Shown here: piece by piece, positions 1 through 8,050 of the stretch
Position numbering within the stretch: position 1 is the first letter of the stretch
Layout: each line of letters starts with the position of its first letter
NCBI RefSeq assembly: GCF_035917335.1
Contig: NZ_CP109067.1
Span: 5,269,001-5,333,000, forward strand
Length of the DNA stretch: 64,000 bases
DNA from: Micromonospora sp. NBC_01813
Lineage (GTDB): Bacteria; Actinomycetota; Actinomycetes; Mycobacteriales; Micromonosporaceae
Direction of reading: 5' to 3'
The notes under the pieces: generated by a model
The model's database searches: none
The model's input: the letters and a program-made list of their open reading frames with translations, nothing else
Told to the model about the DNA's origin: nothing
Program-made: the position numbers and the translations under genes

Positions 1-503
1 GGCCGCGTCACCTTCCGCAACGCGGAACCGTCGGGTGCGTGCCAGATCTCCTGCTTCCACGGAATCACCACGCTGGTGGTTTCGCCGCCTGCGGCCGAGA
101 TGTCGAGGCTCCACGCCTCGGTGTGGACGTAGGTCACCGGCCCTGCGGGCTCTGGGCCATCGTCGGTCAACCGCTCGGCAAGGTCGAGCAGGTACGGCCG
201 GGCTGACAGCGGGTTTTCCTCGTACTCGAACGCGAGCAGTGGTGGAGTAGCGGCGACGGCTCGATCCGGCTGACGCAGCGGGTCAAGGAGCACCAACACA
301 CCCACCGCGACCAAGGTCAGGGCCGTGAGACTGCCGACGAGGGTACGCCGGCCCGCCCGGCGCCTCGACACCTCGGCATCCAGCGCCGGAACCGGCGCGG
401 TCCGGGTGCAAGCCAGCGGGCTCGCGGGTGGAGTGGCAACGTCGAGATCTCTGGCCGGGTCGGCGAGCTGCATCAACTCGATGAGACTCCGCTGATCACG
501 CAT
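1..503 (-). CDS. Membrane-anchored partner of ECF sigma factor, CU044_5270-like (3' end outside window)
   Basis: Reading the minus strand from the ATG at 503 gives an open frame that runs off the left edge, so only about 167 N-terminal residues are seen. Residues 1-50 are polar and begin MRDQRSLIELMQLADP. One membrane segment follows (RTLVGSLTALTLVAVGVLVLL), then an extracytoplasmic part. The start overlaps the end of the sigma-factor gene by 8 bases, so the two are almost certainly co-translated. This layout and N-terminus match the CU044_5270-type proteins found downstream of actinobacterial ECF sigma genes, which are presumed to tether or sense for the sigma factor. That role is inferred from context; no zinc anti-sigma motif is visible. 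Confidence 0.7.
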   Translation of the reverse strand, partial: MRDQRSLIELMQLADPARDLDVATPPASPLACTRTAPVPALDAEVSRRRAGRRTLVGSLTALTLVAVGVLVLLDPLRQPDRAVAATPPLLAFEYEENPLSARPYLLDLAERLTDDGPEPAGPVTYVHTEAWSLDISAAGGETTSVVIPWKQEIWHAPDGSALRKVTR

Positions 504-1065
504 CAGACGCCACCTTCCTGACGGTCATTCTCCGGACGGGCTCAGGCTCAGCATGGTTGTCTCGCCGTTGCTTCAGCGCGGCCGAAAGACGCCGCCGAGC
601 GCGCATGAGACGGGCCGAAGCAGCAAGCCGGGAGCAGCTCAGCACGGCAGCGACCTCAGCGATCTTCAATCTTTCCCAGCCGACAAGCCGAAGGATCTCC
701 TGATCGTCGTCGCTCAGCGTGGCGAGTGCCCGCCGCAGGTCGACGACGGCTGCCACCGAATCCTCAAGCGAGTCGGGGAACGCGTTGTCAGCAAGCTCGA
801 CGAAGCCGACCGGTTCCGGCCTCCGGCGGCGAGCACGCCACTCGTTGGCGAGGAGCTTCCGCGCCACCCCGTACAACCAGGGCAGCGGATGGGCAGGCAC
901 CTCGTCTCGTCGCCGCCAGGCGACGACGAAGGCCTCCTGGGCAAGCTCCTTGGCGGCGTCCACGTCCGCCAGCCGGCGGTAGCCGTACCTGACCAGGCTG
1001 GGATAGAACGCCCGGTACGCCTCGTCGAACCACTGCTCATCGTGCCGTTGACCGTCCGCCACCAC
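496..1065 (-). CDS. RNA polymerase ECF sigma factor
   Basis: This 189-residue protein has the two sigma-70 regions of extracytoplasmic-function factors. Region 2 lies at about residues 15-85, with AAKELAQEAFVVAWRRR and then PLPWLYGVARKLLANEWRAR. Region 4 lies at about 110-165, with LSDDDQEILRLVGWERLKIA followed by a helix-turn-helix (AEVAAVLSCSRLAASARLMR). It should direct RNA polymerase to a small regulon. The overlapping downstream membrane gene is the likely signal partner. The tail after region 4 (about 25 residues, basic) is short, so this is not one of the long-tailed ECF groups. Confidence in the family is high; the regulon is unknown. Confidence 0.93.
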   Translation of the reverse strand: MVADGQRHDEQWFDEAYRAFYPSLVRYGYRRLADVDAAKELAQEAFVVAWRRRDEVPAHPLPWLYGVARKLLANEWRARRRRPEPVGFVELADNAFPDSLEDSVAAVVDLRRALATLSDDDQEILRLVGWERLKIAEVAAVLSCSRLAASARLMRARRRLSAALKQRRDNHAEPEPVRRMTVRKVASDA

Positions 1066-1197
1066 ACCTCCATCGCTGCCGACCCGGACCTCCCACCTAC
1101 GTATGTGTCATCGGAAGCCGGACCGTGACAGCCCAACGGGACAGCTGAGAGTGCATGCTGGTTGTGTTTGAAGAGTTCATACCTGGCGGAGGTGACG

Positions 1198-1419
1198 ATG
1201 ACCGTCACGCAGATCGACCTGGACGATGAGGCGTTGGCCGAGGCGATGCGTCTCGCCGGGGCCAGGAGCAAGACGGAAACCGTGAACCTCGCGTTGCGCG
1301 AGTACGCCGCCCGGCACCGTCGCATCGCGGCACTCGATCACCACGCCGCAGTCGCCCAGGGCTGGGACTACGAGGGTTGGCAGGAGCTTCGAGCAGCGGG
1401 CAAGACACCAACTGCGTGA
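1198..1419 (+). CDS. VapB-type antitoxin (orphan)
   Basis: A 73-residue protein beginning MTVTQIDLDDEALAEAMRL. It has the typical VapB pattern: a short N-terminal beta strand, a ribbon-helix-helix segment (ARSKTETVNLALREYA, about residues 23-38), then a helical toxin-binding tail ending in GWDYEGWQELRAAG. The ATG is chosen because GGAGGTG lies 3 bases upstream; an upstream in-frame GTG at 1162 lacks such a site. In this family the antitoxin normally precedes a vapC RNase gene that overlaps its stop codon. Here only a stub of vapC remains (next entry), so the gene is an orphan antitoxin. It may still act as a DNA-binding repressor. Confidence 0.8.
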   Translation: MTVTQIDLDDEALAEAMRLAGARSKTETVNLALREYAARHRRIAALDHHAAVAQGWDYEGWQELRAAGKTPTA

Positions 1420-1496
1420 TCCGGTACTGCGTGTTTCTTCTGGTATGCGCATGTGCCGCTGCCAATGGACTGGTGCCTGGCCTCATCTTCCTGTAG
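1416..1496 (+). pseudogene. Remnant of vapC toxin gene (first codons only)
   Basis: A GTG codon overlaps the antitoxin stop as GTGA, the usual vapB-vapC junction. Its first codons read VIRY, which matches the common start of VapC toxins of this type (VIRYLADTSALW). After four codons the similarity stops: the frame continues as CVFLLVCACAANG and reaches TAG at 1494. No PIN-domain acidic residues follow and the convergent DUF6879 gene begins at once. I infer that the toxin was deleted at a breakpoint near 1428. The match is short, so this call is moderate. Confidence 0.5.
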
Positions 1497-2094
1497 CCGG
1501 CTCCAGCGTGGCCACCTCGCGATCGAAGAACGTGTCCAAGGGCTCGCCCTCGTGGTAGAGCCCTTCGATGAGGCGCTGACATCGGGCGATCAGCTCCGGG
1601 TCGGTGAAGCGACGGGCCGCAGCGAGCACACCGGTGTCGTCGTAGACCGCCTCGTACATCACGTCGAGGCCGAGCGTGTAGATCTCCGGCAGCGGACCTT
1701 CCGCTTCGTAGGGCGCGACCTGCTCTGGACCGACGACGCTGGTCAGGCCGCCGTACGCGTGGCGGAGCCGGAGCAGGTGCAACTCCCATTGCAGGTACGG
1801 GATGATCGGCTTCTCGACGATCCGCACCCGCCGGTTGACGAAGCCCTGACGCGCGATCCGGCCGTAGTAGTCGGCGAAGTCGTCGCGCTGCTCGTCGATC
1901 AGCCGAAGCGACTCCTCCCACCGACTGTCGATGAAGGCGTCCCAGCTCTTGTTGCCGGGCTCCTTGAAGAACTGCTGCCGCTCAAGCTTCCAGAAGCCGA
2001 TCGACTCGATCCGCCAGAAGTGCTCGTAGAAGTCAGACCAGTAGTGATCGAGTGCCAGCACTTCACCGGCGTCACCACCGAGGATCTCATGCAT
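1483..2094 (-). CDS. DUF6879 family protein
   Basis: A 203-residue soluble protein rich in aromatic and acidic residues, with stretches such as LDHYWSDFYEHFWRIESIGF near residue 15 and VRIVEKPIIPYLQWELHLLR near 95. This is the pattern of the DUF6879 family, which occurs in many copies in actinomycetes, often next to helix-turn-helix regulators. No function is established. The ATG has GGAG 9 bases upstream. Here no regulator gene sits beside it; its neighbours are a decayed VapBC pair and a deaminase toxin, which suggests an accessory region. No membrane segment or signal peptide is present. Confidence 0.75.
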   Translation of the reverse strand: MHEILGGDAGEVLALDHYWSDFYEHFWRIESIGFWKLERQQFFKEPGNKSWDAFIDSRWEESLRLIDEQRDDFADYYGRIARQGFVNRRVRIVEKPIIPYLQWELHLLRLRHAYGGLTSVVGPEQVAPYEAEGPLPEIYTLGLDVMYEAVYDDTGVLAAARRFTDPELIARCQRLIEGLYHEGEPLDTFFDREVATLEPATGR

Positions 2095-2289
2095 CAGGCA
2101 TCTCCGCTCTTGCGACGATGATCGTCAAACGAGAATGAACGCAAGGCAACCACATGATCGACCGACGCCAACGCAGTCAAGCCTACTAGTGATTCACCAA
2201 TTGTCACCTTCCACGCCTCGCATGTAGGCAGACGACACCGTAGCATCGAGATGCTCGACCCTGAGGATCTCGGATAGCGTCCGCAACGC

Positions 2290-3084
2290 GTGCAGATTTC
2301 ATGTTCACCAGGATTCATCCGCCTGAACGGAGGTCCGGGGATCACCTCGGCAGGAGATGTCGCTAAATCGCTAGACGCAACCCGGTCTGCGCTGGTCCGC
2401 GTCGTCAAGGCTGTCTCAGCCGCCGGATCTGCCATCCATCAGCAGCAAGGGCGACTGAGCGAACTGACCCGTGGGTCGACCAATCCGGCCGCCGGTCAGG
2501 CCGTTGCTGCCGCCGCAGCGGCTGTTCAACGCCTGCACGAGGCTGCCGAACTCACCGCAGCCGCAGGTCGAGACCTGCTGGACTACACCCGTAGGATCGT
2601 CGGGGAGCCGGCGGCGGTGCCTGCGGGTGAGCCTGGCCGCGACGATGCCGTCTCGGCTGCAGCGGCCGGTGGACACCTGTCTCCTGACCAGATCGAGCAG
2701 CTGAGGGACGATCTTCCGCTCCCGGTCGAGCCAGGGACCGGGCAAAAGACACATGGGCGATGGATCGATCCGGACACGGGCGTTGTCCGCCGGGCCATCA
2801 GTGGCAAGGATGAGGACCAGAAGCGAGTGGACAGGTACCTGCGTGACGAGGGAATCCCCCGACTTCCGCAGCGCACCGGGGACATCGAGATGAAGGTCGC
2901 CATGCAGATGCGAGACCGCGGCATCCGCCACCTTGACTTGATCCTCAACAACGTGCCTTGCCGAGGCCGACTCGGCTGCGACGGGATGCTCCCAATCCTA
3001 CTTTCAGAAGGCAGCTCCATCACCGTGCATGCTCCGAACTTTCGCAAGACTTACACAGGGGGTGCCAGCCCATGGTGGCACTAG
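2290..3084 (+). CDS. SCP1.201/DddA-like deaminase toxin
   Basis: A 264-residue protein with a helical Ala-rich N-terminus (about 18-105) and a C-terminal deaminase domain (about 150-264). Markers are THGRWIDPDTG, SGKDEDQKRV, GDIEMKVAMQMRDRGIRH, NNVPCRGRLGCDGMLPILL and SSITVHAPN. These match the actinobacterial SCP1.201-like deaminases, relatives of the DNA cytidine deaminase DddA, which act as polymorphic toxins. The PCxxxxxC zinc motif is intact. The HxE position reads DIE, so Asp replaces the usual His zinc ligand. The partner immunity gene overlaps the stop codon. The start is uncertain: GTG at 2290 is the only upstream start, but an ideal GGAGGT (2329-2334) sits 6 bases before an in-frame ATC at 2341. 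Confidence 0.85.
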   Translation: MQISCSPGFIRLNGGPGITSAGDVAKSLDATRSALVRVVKAVSAAGSAIHQQQGRLSELTRGSTNPAAGQAVAAAAAAVQRLHEAAELTAAAGRDLLDYTRRIVGEPAAVPAGEPGRDDAVSAAAAGGHLSPDQIEQLRDDLPLPVEPGTGQKTHGRWIDPDTGVVRRAISGKDEDQKRVDRYLRDEGIPRLPQRTGDIEMKVAMQMRDRGIRHLDLILNNVPCRGRLGCDGMLPILLSEGSSITVHAPNFRKTYTGGASPWWH

Positions 3085-3500
3085 AAGTTTGGTTCGACCA
3101 AGTCCCGGAGAACGACTTCGGCCCCGGCGATCCGGCGATCATCGTGGGCGACCTGACCGACCTTGACAAGCTGATCGAACATGTACTGACCGCCACGGCA
3201 GATCGCCAGATCCCCTCAGTTGTTCAGGCAAACATTCTAGGCATGCCCGGCCTTCCCGTAATCGAAGCTGGGATGAGCCGCGACCGAGGCTTCATCTCAT
3301 ACACCGACCGCAGCGGCGGCTTCTATTCGGCAGGAGACACCAGCCGCAGCGGCGATTCCATATACGACTACATGGGCAACGAGCATATCGTCCCTGCCTC
3401 CGCCGAAATTCCGCTGAGTGAGGTCCGCCAGTGGCTAGCCGATTTCGTTACCACTGGCGGACCATCGGTCGCCGTCCCGCTGGTGCCCGAAGTGAGCTAG
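3072..3500 (+). CDS. Imm1-family immunity protein
   Basis: A 142-residue protein starting MVALEVWFDQVPENDFGPGD. The ATG lies inside the end of the deaminase gene (13-base overlap), which points to translational coupling of toxin and immunity. The pattern is Imm1-like: a loop of aliphatic strands, then DRGFISYTDRSGGFYSAGD near residue 75 and a late HIVPASAEIPLSEVRQWLADF segment. Imm1 proteins accompany SCP1.201-type deaminase toxins and neutralise them in the cytoplasm. The family call rests on this pattern together with the gene order, and I am fairly confident in it. Confidence 0.8.
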   Translation: MVALEVWFDQVPENDFGPGDPAIIVGDLTDLDKLIEHVLTATADRQIPSVVQANILGMPGLPVIEAGMSRDRGFISYTDRSGGFYSAGDTSRSGDSIYDYMGNEHIVPASAEIPLSEVRQWLADFVTTGGPSVAVPLVPEVS

Positions 3501-3656
3501 CGCCGAGTCAGAAGCTGGCAGCTCCAGCAGACGATCATGGGTCTCGACCTTGCACCGCCGGGTCGAACGTGTGGAGCTTGCAGGCGGTGCGCTGACGCTA
3601 CGATCACGGACGGTGTGACCGGTTTGGGCTGGCCGGCCATTGGGAAGATCCAACCG

Positions 3657-3833
3657 ATGTCTATCTGGAGCTGGTTCACGAAGAGGCGAAGCAGGAAGAT
3701 CGAGGAGCAACGCACCGCGGCCGTGGCCAGGGCGATGGCTCGTGGCGCCACCCCGGAGGAGGCAGCGGCCGCCGGACGACGCGCTGCGCGCGGTGACACC
3801 GCAACAACGGTGACGCGCATCAACAACCTCTGA
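3657..3833 (+). CDS. Small hypothetical basic protein
   Basis: A 58-residue reading frame, MSIWSWFTKRRSRKIEEQ and onward, with a Trp-rich start, a basic patch and an Ala-rich amphipathic helix containing GATPEEAAAAGRRAARG. The ATG is the best candidate start; the frame upstream to 3537 has no protein-like composition. Frames on the opposite strand are also open here, as expected at this GC content, so coding status is not certain. No function can be suggested. Confidence 0.4.
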   Translation: MSIWSWFTKRRSRKIEEQRTAAVARAMARGATPEEAAAAGRRAARGDTATTVTRINNL

Positions 3834-3856
3834 TCCGACGGCGGGGCCGCCCGAGG

Positions 3857-4540
3857 TCAGGTCAGGCCGGGGGTGAGCAGACCGCTTTCGTACGCGAGGA
3901 CGACGAGTTGGGCGCGGTCGTGCGCGTACAGCTTGGTCATGATGCGGTTGACGTGGGTCTTCGCCGTGTGGGGCGAGATGACGAGCTCCTGGGCGATCTC
4001 CTGGTTCGACCGGCCGCGCGCCACCAGCAGCAGCACCTCACGTTCCCGGTCGGTCAGCTGCCCGAGGCTCTCGGGGACCACAAGCGAGCCGCCCACCGTG
4101 GCCGGCGTCGGAGCCGGCAGCACGTACCTCTCGATGAGGCTGCGGGTCGCGGTCGGTGACAGCAGCGCGTCACCGGCGTGCACCGCGCGGACCGCGCGGA
4201 CCAGGTCCTCCGGCTCGGACCCTTTGCCGATGAAGCCGCTCGCGCCGGCGCGCAACGCCGCCACCAGGTACTCGTCCTCCTCGAAGGTGGTGAGGATCAG
4301 CACCCGGGTCTCGGCCAGCGCCGGATCGGCGCAGATAGCCGAGGTCGCGCCGATGCCGTCGAGTTCCGGCATCCGGATGTCCATCAGTACGACGTCGGGG
4401 CGCAGCGACGCGGCGAGCGCGACGGCCTGCGTACCGTTGACCGCCTCGCCGACGACGCTGATCCGGCCGTCGTCGGTCAGGATGGCCGTCACGGCCTGGC
4501 GGATCAGCGACTGGTCGTCCACCACGAGCACGGTGGTCAC
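3857..4540 (-). CDS. NarL/LuxR-type response regulator
   Basis: A 227-residue protein. The receiver domain (1-120) has the acidic pocket VVDDQ near residue 8, the phospho-acceptor Asp in VVLMDIRMPELDG near 54, and the conserved Thr and Lys in ILTTFEEDEY and GASGFIGKG. The C-terminal LuxR helix-turn-helix (about 155-220) begins LTDREREVLLLVARGRSNQE and contains SPHTAKTHVNRIMTKL. Its GTG start overlaps the stop of the histidine kinase gene as GTGA, so the two form one operon. The divergent ABC exporter is the most likely target. Confidence 0.95.
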   Translation of the reverse strand: MTTVLVVDDQSLIRQAVTAILTDDGRISVVGEAVNGTQAVALAASLRPDVVLMDIRMPELDGIGATSAICADPALAETRVLILTTFEEDEYLVAALRAGASGFIGKGSEPEDLVRAVRAVHAGDALLSPTATRSLIERYVLPAPTPATVGGSLVVPESLGQLTDREREVLLLVARGRSNQEIAQELVISPHTAKTHVNRIMTKLYAHDRAQLVVLAYESGLLTPGLT

Positions 4541-5757
4541 CGCGGCTCCTCCTTGGGCAGTGGCAGGGTGGCGGCGATCCGGTAGCCGCCGGGCGACAGC
4601 CCAGTCTCCACCACGCCGCGTACCGAGGCGACGCGTTCCCGCAGGCCGACCAGGCCGTGCCCGCCGTGCCCCTCCCGCGCGCCGCGCGCCGGGTCGGGCC
4701 GGCTGTCCGACGGCGTCATCAGCACCGGGTTGGTGACCACCACCAGTACATGCTGGTCGTCGACCTCGATCAGGATGTGGGCCCGGTGCTCGGCGCCGTG
4801 CTTGTGGGCGTTGGTGAGACCTTCCTGGATGACCCGGTACGCGACGACGTCGACCGCGCCGGTGACCGCCGAGACATCTCCATCGGTCCGCACCGAGACG
4901 CTGAGTCCCACTTCGGCGAACCCGCTGACCAGCCGGTCGAGTTGGTCGAGGCCGGGTTGCGGGGCCGTCGCCCCGTTGCCGGAGTCGTCGTCCTCGCTGC
5001 GCAGCAGCCGGAGCAGGTCGCCGATCTCGGTGAGTACGGTGCGCGCGGCGCCCCGGATGACGCCGAGGGCCTGCTGGGCCCGCTCTGGGCGGGTCTCCAA
5101 CGCAGACGAGGCCACTCCGGCGTTGAGGCTGATCACGGAGATCTGGTGGGCGACGACGTCGTGCAGGTCACGGGCGATCCGCAGCCGTTCCTCGGTGACC
5201 CGTCGGCGGGCCTCCGATTCGCGGGTCTGTTCGGCGCGTTCGGCGCGTTCGATGATGGCGAGCAGGTATTCGCGGCGGAACTGGGTGGCGTCGCCGGCGG
5301 CGGCCGCGAACGCGACCATGATGGCGAACTGGAATGCGCGGGGATCGAACAGATTCTCGATCGCCGCCAGCAGGCTGAGCAGTGCCATGGCGACGACGGC
5401 GAAGCAGGTCACGCTGAGTGTGGTCCGCCGGTCCATCCGGTTGGCGATGTGGAACATGGCGATCGACACGGCGACCACGACACCTGGGGCCAGGGTGCCG
5501 GCGGATGCCGCGACGCCGTAGATCGCGAGGCAGCCGGCGAGTACCGGGATCGGCCAGCGCCGCCGCAGCGGCAGCAGCGCGGCCGGGGCGATCACCAGGG
5601 CGGTGATGGCTGCACCGCCCGGCCGGAACACCAGCACGTCGAACGGGACGAAGGCCGCAGGAACGATGAATCCGGCGGCGGCGAGGTCGCCGATCCAGGA
5701 CGGCATCCTTGGGCGCGGATGTCTGAGGTCCACCACCCTGGCGTCCGTCGTCGTCAT
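4537..5757 (-). CDS. Two-component sensor histidine kinase (HisKA_3 type)
   Basis: A 406-residue kinase. The N-terminal half holds about five membrane helices (residues 20-165). A short coiled linker follows, then the HisKA_3 dimerisation segment with the phospho-acceptor His in RIARDLHDVVAHQISVISL (about 193-212). The ATPase domain has its N-box in YRVIQEGLTNAHKHG and a glycine-rich lid in GHGGHGLVGLRERV. It lacks a large extracellular sensor domain, as in the group of kinases that monitor membrane stress or the transporter next door. It is the first gene of the operon with the response regulator. Confidence 0.95.
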   Translation of the reverse strand: MTTTDARVVDLRHPRPRMPSWIGDLAAAGFIVPAAFVPFDVLVFRPGGAAITALVIAPAALLPLRRRWPIPVLAGCLAIYGVAASAGTLAPGVVVAVSIAMFHIANRMDRRTTLSVTCFAVVAMALLSLLAAIENLFDPRAFQFAIMVAFAAAAGDATQFRREYLLAIIERAERAEQTRESEARRRVTEERLRIARDLHDVVAHQISVISLNAGVASSALETRPERAQQALGVIRGAARTVLTEIGDLLRLLRSEDDDSGNGATAPQPGLDQLDRLVSGFAEVGLSVSVRTDGDVSAVTGAVDVVAYRVIQEGLTNAHKHGAEHRAHILIEVDDQHVLVVVTNPVLMTPSDSRPDPARGAREGHGGHGLVGLRERVASVRGVVETGLSPGGYRIAATLPLPKEEPR

Positions 5758-5821
5758 GGCCCCAGTGTGTCAACCGCCGTGACCAGGGAAGTCCACCCGG
5801 TGCGGTAATCCCCCTACCGCG

Positions 5822-5847
5822 AACGCGGTACGCGCAACGCGGTACGC
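5822..5847. repeat. Tandem 12-base repeat in kinase/exporter promoter region
   Basis: The 12-base word AACGCGGTACGC occurs at 5822-5833 and again at 5836-5847, a period of 14. It lies between the divergent histidine kinase (start 5757) and ABC exporter (start 5941). Direct repeats with near helical-turn spacing are typical of response-regulator binding sites, so this may be where the adjacent NarL-type regulator binds. That is inference from position only. Confidence 0.45.
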
Positions 5848-5940
5848 AGGTATCCGCAGCGGGGTGACGCGGCGGGGCCGATTTGCCGTGAGGATTGAGA
5901 CACCAGCCAGACGCTGGCCCGATCTGCGACAAGGAGCCTG

Positions 5941-6639
5941 ATGGAAAGCCCAGTCATCTCGGCCGTGGACGTCCGCAAGACGTACGGCCGCGGCACGAAC
6001 AGCTTCGACGCGCTGAAAGGAGTCAACTTCGACATTCATGACGGAGAGAGCGTCGCGATCCTCGGCAAGAGCGGATCCGGCAAGTCGACCCTCATGCACA
6101 TTCTTGCGTTGTTGGACGCGCCGACGTCGGGCTCGATCACGCTGGGCGGTGTCGACACCCGTACGCTGCGGGGCAAGCGACTCAACGAGACCCGTAACAA
6201 GACGTTCGGGTTCGTCTTCCAGCAATTCTTCCTCACCGCGAACACCTCTGTTCTCGACAACGTCGTCCTGCCGATGAAGATCGCCGGGGTGGGTCGCAAC
6301 GAGCGCAAACGGCGCGGCATGGCGGCTCTGGAGCAGTTGGAGCTCGACGACAAGGCGAAGAACAAGGCCGCGAACCTCTCCGGCGGGCAGAAACAACGGG
6401 CGGTGATCGCGCGGGCACTGGTGAACAATCCTCGGATCATTTTCGCCGACGAACCCACCGGCAACCTCGACTCCGCCACCGGTGCGGTGGTCGAGGACAT
6501 CCTCTTCGGCCTCAACCGCCAGAACGGCATCACTCTCATCGTCGTCACCCACGACGAGGAACTTGCCGCGCGCTGTGACCGCCGCATCCTGGTCCGGGAT
6601 GGCCACCTGGTCAGCGACTCGTTGGCGGTGCCGGCATGA
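5941..6639 (+). CDS. ABC transporter ATP-binding protein (MacB/LolD type)
   Basis: A 232-residue ABC ATPase with all motifs in order: Walker A LGKSGSGKSTL (near 41), Q-loop FGFVFQQFFLT, signature NLSGGQKQRAVIARAL, Walker B IIFADEPTGNLD and H-loop VVTHDEEL. The alignment pattern is that of the MacB/LolD/FtsE subgroup, which powers mechanotransmission through FtsX-fold permeases rather than classical import. ATGA overlap with the following permease shows coupling. It lies divergent from a two-component system that probably controls it. Confidence 0.95.
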   Translation: MESPVISAVDVRKTYGRGTNSFDALKGVNFDIHDGESVAILGKSGSGKSTLMHILALLDAPTSGSITLGGVDTRTLRGKRLNETRNKTFGFVFQQFFLTANTSVLDNVVLPMKIAGVGRNERKRRGMAALEQLELDDKAKNKAANLSGGQKQRAVIARALVNNPRIIFADEPTGNLDSATGAVVEDILFGLNRQNGITLIVVTHDEELAARCDRRILVRDGHLVSDSLAVPA

Positions 6640-7946
6640 AGATCTCCGATCTGATCGGTTCGGCCACCGCGAACACCTTCCGGTCGAAGACCCGTACGCT
6701 GCTGACAATCCTCGCCATCTTCATCGGCGCGTTCACGTTGACGCTGACCAGCGGGCTGGGCACCGGTATCAACGCGTACATCGACGACACGGTGACGGCG
6801 ATCGGCGCCTCCGACGTCATGACGGTCACGAAGAGCTCGGAGCAGGCCGACCCCTTCGGGGGCAGCGAGTCGGGGCCGGCCGAGTACGACCCGGACACCG
6901 TGTCGAGCGGGCAGCCCGGCCCGCCCGGTCAGACCGTCGTCGCGCTCACCCCGGCCGACATCGACGCGTTGGCCGACGTCGAGGGTGTGCTCGACGTGCA
7001 GGCGACCAGGTCGATCAGCGCCGACTACATCCAGGTCGGCGACGGCACGCGGTACGTGGTCGGGGTCGGCGGGCTCGTCGCCGGGCAGCAGACCCCGCTG
7101 GCGGCTGGGGCCGAGCCGGACGACACCGCCACCGACCTGCAGCTCGCGCTCCCGGCGTCGTACGTCGAGCCGCTCGGCTTCGCCGACGATTCGGCGGCGA
7201 TCGGGCAGACCATCTCGATCGCGGTCACCGACGCGCAGCGCACCCAGCAGGTGATCGAGGCGACCATCGTCGGGGTGGCTGAGGAGACCCTCGCGACCCC
7301 GGCCGGGGCCAGCATCATCCCGAACGACGCGTTGACCGATGCACTGTTCGACGCGCAGAACACCGGTCTTCCCGCCGCCGAGGCGCAGCGGTACGCCCAG
7401 GCGAGCGTCTGGTTCGACCCGGCCGCGACCGACGAGCAGATCAGCGCGCTGAAGGATCGGCTGACCGGCGCCGGCTACACCGGCACCACCGTCGCCGACC
7501 AACTCGGGGCGTTCCGGACCGTCATCGACGGCATCGTGCTGGTGCTGAACGCCTTCGCGGTCATCGCCCTGCTGGCGGCGAGCTTCGGAATCGTCAACAC
7601 CCTGTTCATGTCGGTGCAGGAACGCACCCGCGAGATCGGCCTGATGAAGGCGATGGGTATGGGCAGCGGCAAGGTGTTCGGTCTGTTCAGCCTCGAAGCC
7701 ACCTTCATTGGCTTCCTCGGCAGCGCCATCGGAGCGGTCCTGGCGATCGCGGCCGGCACCGCGATCAGCAGCGCACTGTCCGGCGGCTTCCTGTCGGACC
7801 TACCCGGACTGACGCTGATCGCCTTCGAGCCGGCCTCCATCGCGGTGATCATTCTGTTGGTCATGGCGATCGCGTTCCTGGCCGGCACGCTGCCCGCGTC
7901 GCGGGCGGCCCGAGCCGACCCGGTGAACTCGCTGCGCTACGAGTAG
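6636..7946 (+). CDS. FtsX-like ABC permease (MacB family)
   Basis: A 436-residue permease with one membrane helix near the N-terminus (TLLTILAIFIGAFTLTLTSG), a large extracytoplasmic MacB-type domain (about 45-285), and three helices at the C-terminus. The conserved FtsX signature is RTREIGLMKAMGMGSGKVFG, and the protein ends in LPASRAARADPVNSLRYE. Such permeases with a cognate ATPase export peptides, antibiotics or lipids, or sense envelope stress; the substrate here is unknown. The gene is followed by a strong terminator hairpin. Confidence 0.93.
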   Translation: MKISDLIGSATANTFRSKTRTLLTILAIFIGAFTLTLTSGLGTGINAYIDDTVTAIGASDVMTVTKSSEQADPFGGSESGPAEYDPDTVSSGQPGPPGQTVVALTPADIDALADVEGVLDVQATRSISADYIQVGDGTRYVVGVGGLVAGQQTPLAAGAEPDDTATDLQLALPASYVEPLGFADDSAAIGQTISIAVTDAQRTQQVIEATIVGVAEETLATPAGASIIPNDALTDALFDAQNTGLPAAEAQRYAQASVWFDPAATDEQISALKDRLTGAGYTGTTVADQLGAFRTVIDGIVLVLNAFAVIALLAASFGIVNTLFMSVQERTREIGLMKAMGMGSGKVFGLFSLEATFIGFLGSAIGAVLAIAAGTAISSALSGGFLSDLPGLTLIAFEPASIAVIILLVMAIAFLAGTLPASRAARADPVNSLRYE

Positions 7947-7978
7947 CAGCGGCCGGCTGGTAGGCGGCCGGCATGCAC

Positions 7979-8016
7979 GGCGGGCCTGGCGGGGAGTTCT
8001 TCCCGCCAGGCCCGCC
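7979..8016. terminator. Terminator hairpin between convergent genes
   Basis: A perfect 15-base inverted repeat (GGCGGGCCTGGCGGG at 7979-7993 with its complement at 8002-8016) has an 8-base loop. It lies between the ends of the exporter permease and the convergent secreted-protein gene, so it can serve both. No clear T-run follows, as is usual in high-GC actinobacteria. Confidence 0.8.
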
Positions 8017-8050
8017 GCCGTTCGGAGGAGTCGGCCAGGCCGACGGTGGA

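Noticed and set aside
2094-2435. A 113-residue minus-strand gene before DUF6879
   Set aside because: It overlaps the start of the deaminase gene, has no ribosome site and no recognisable domain; the gap is better read as promoter sequence.
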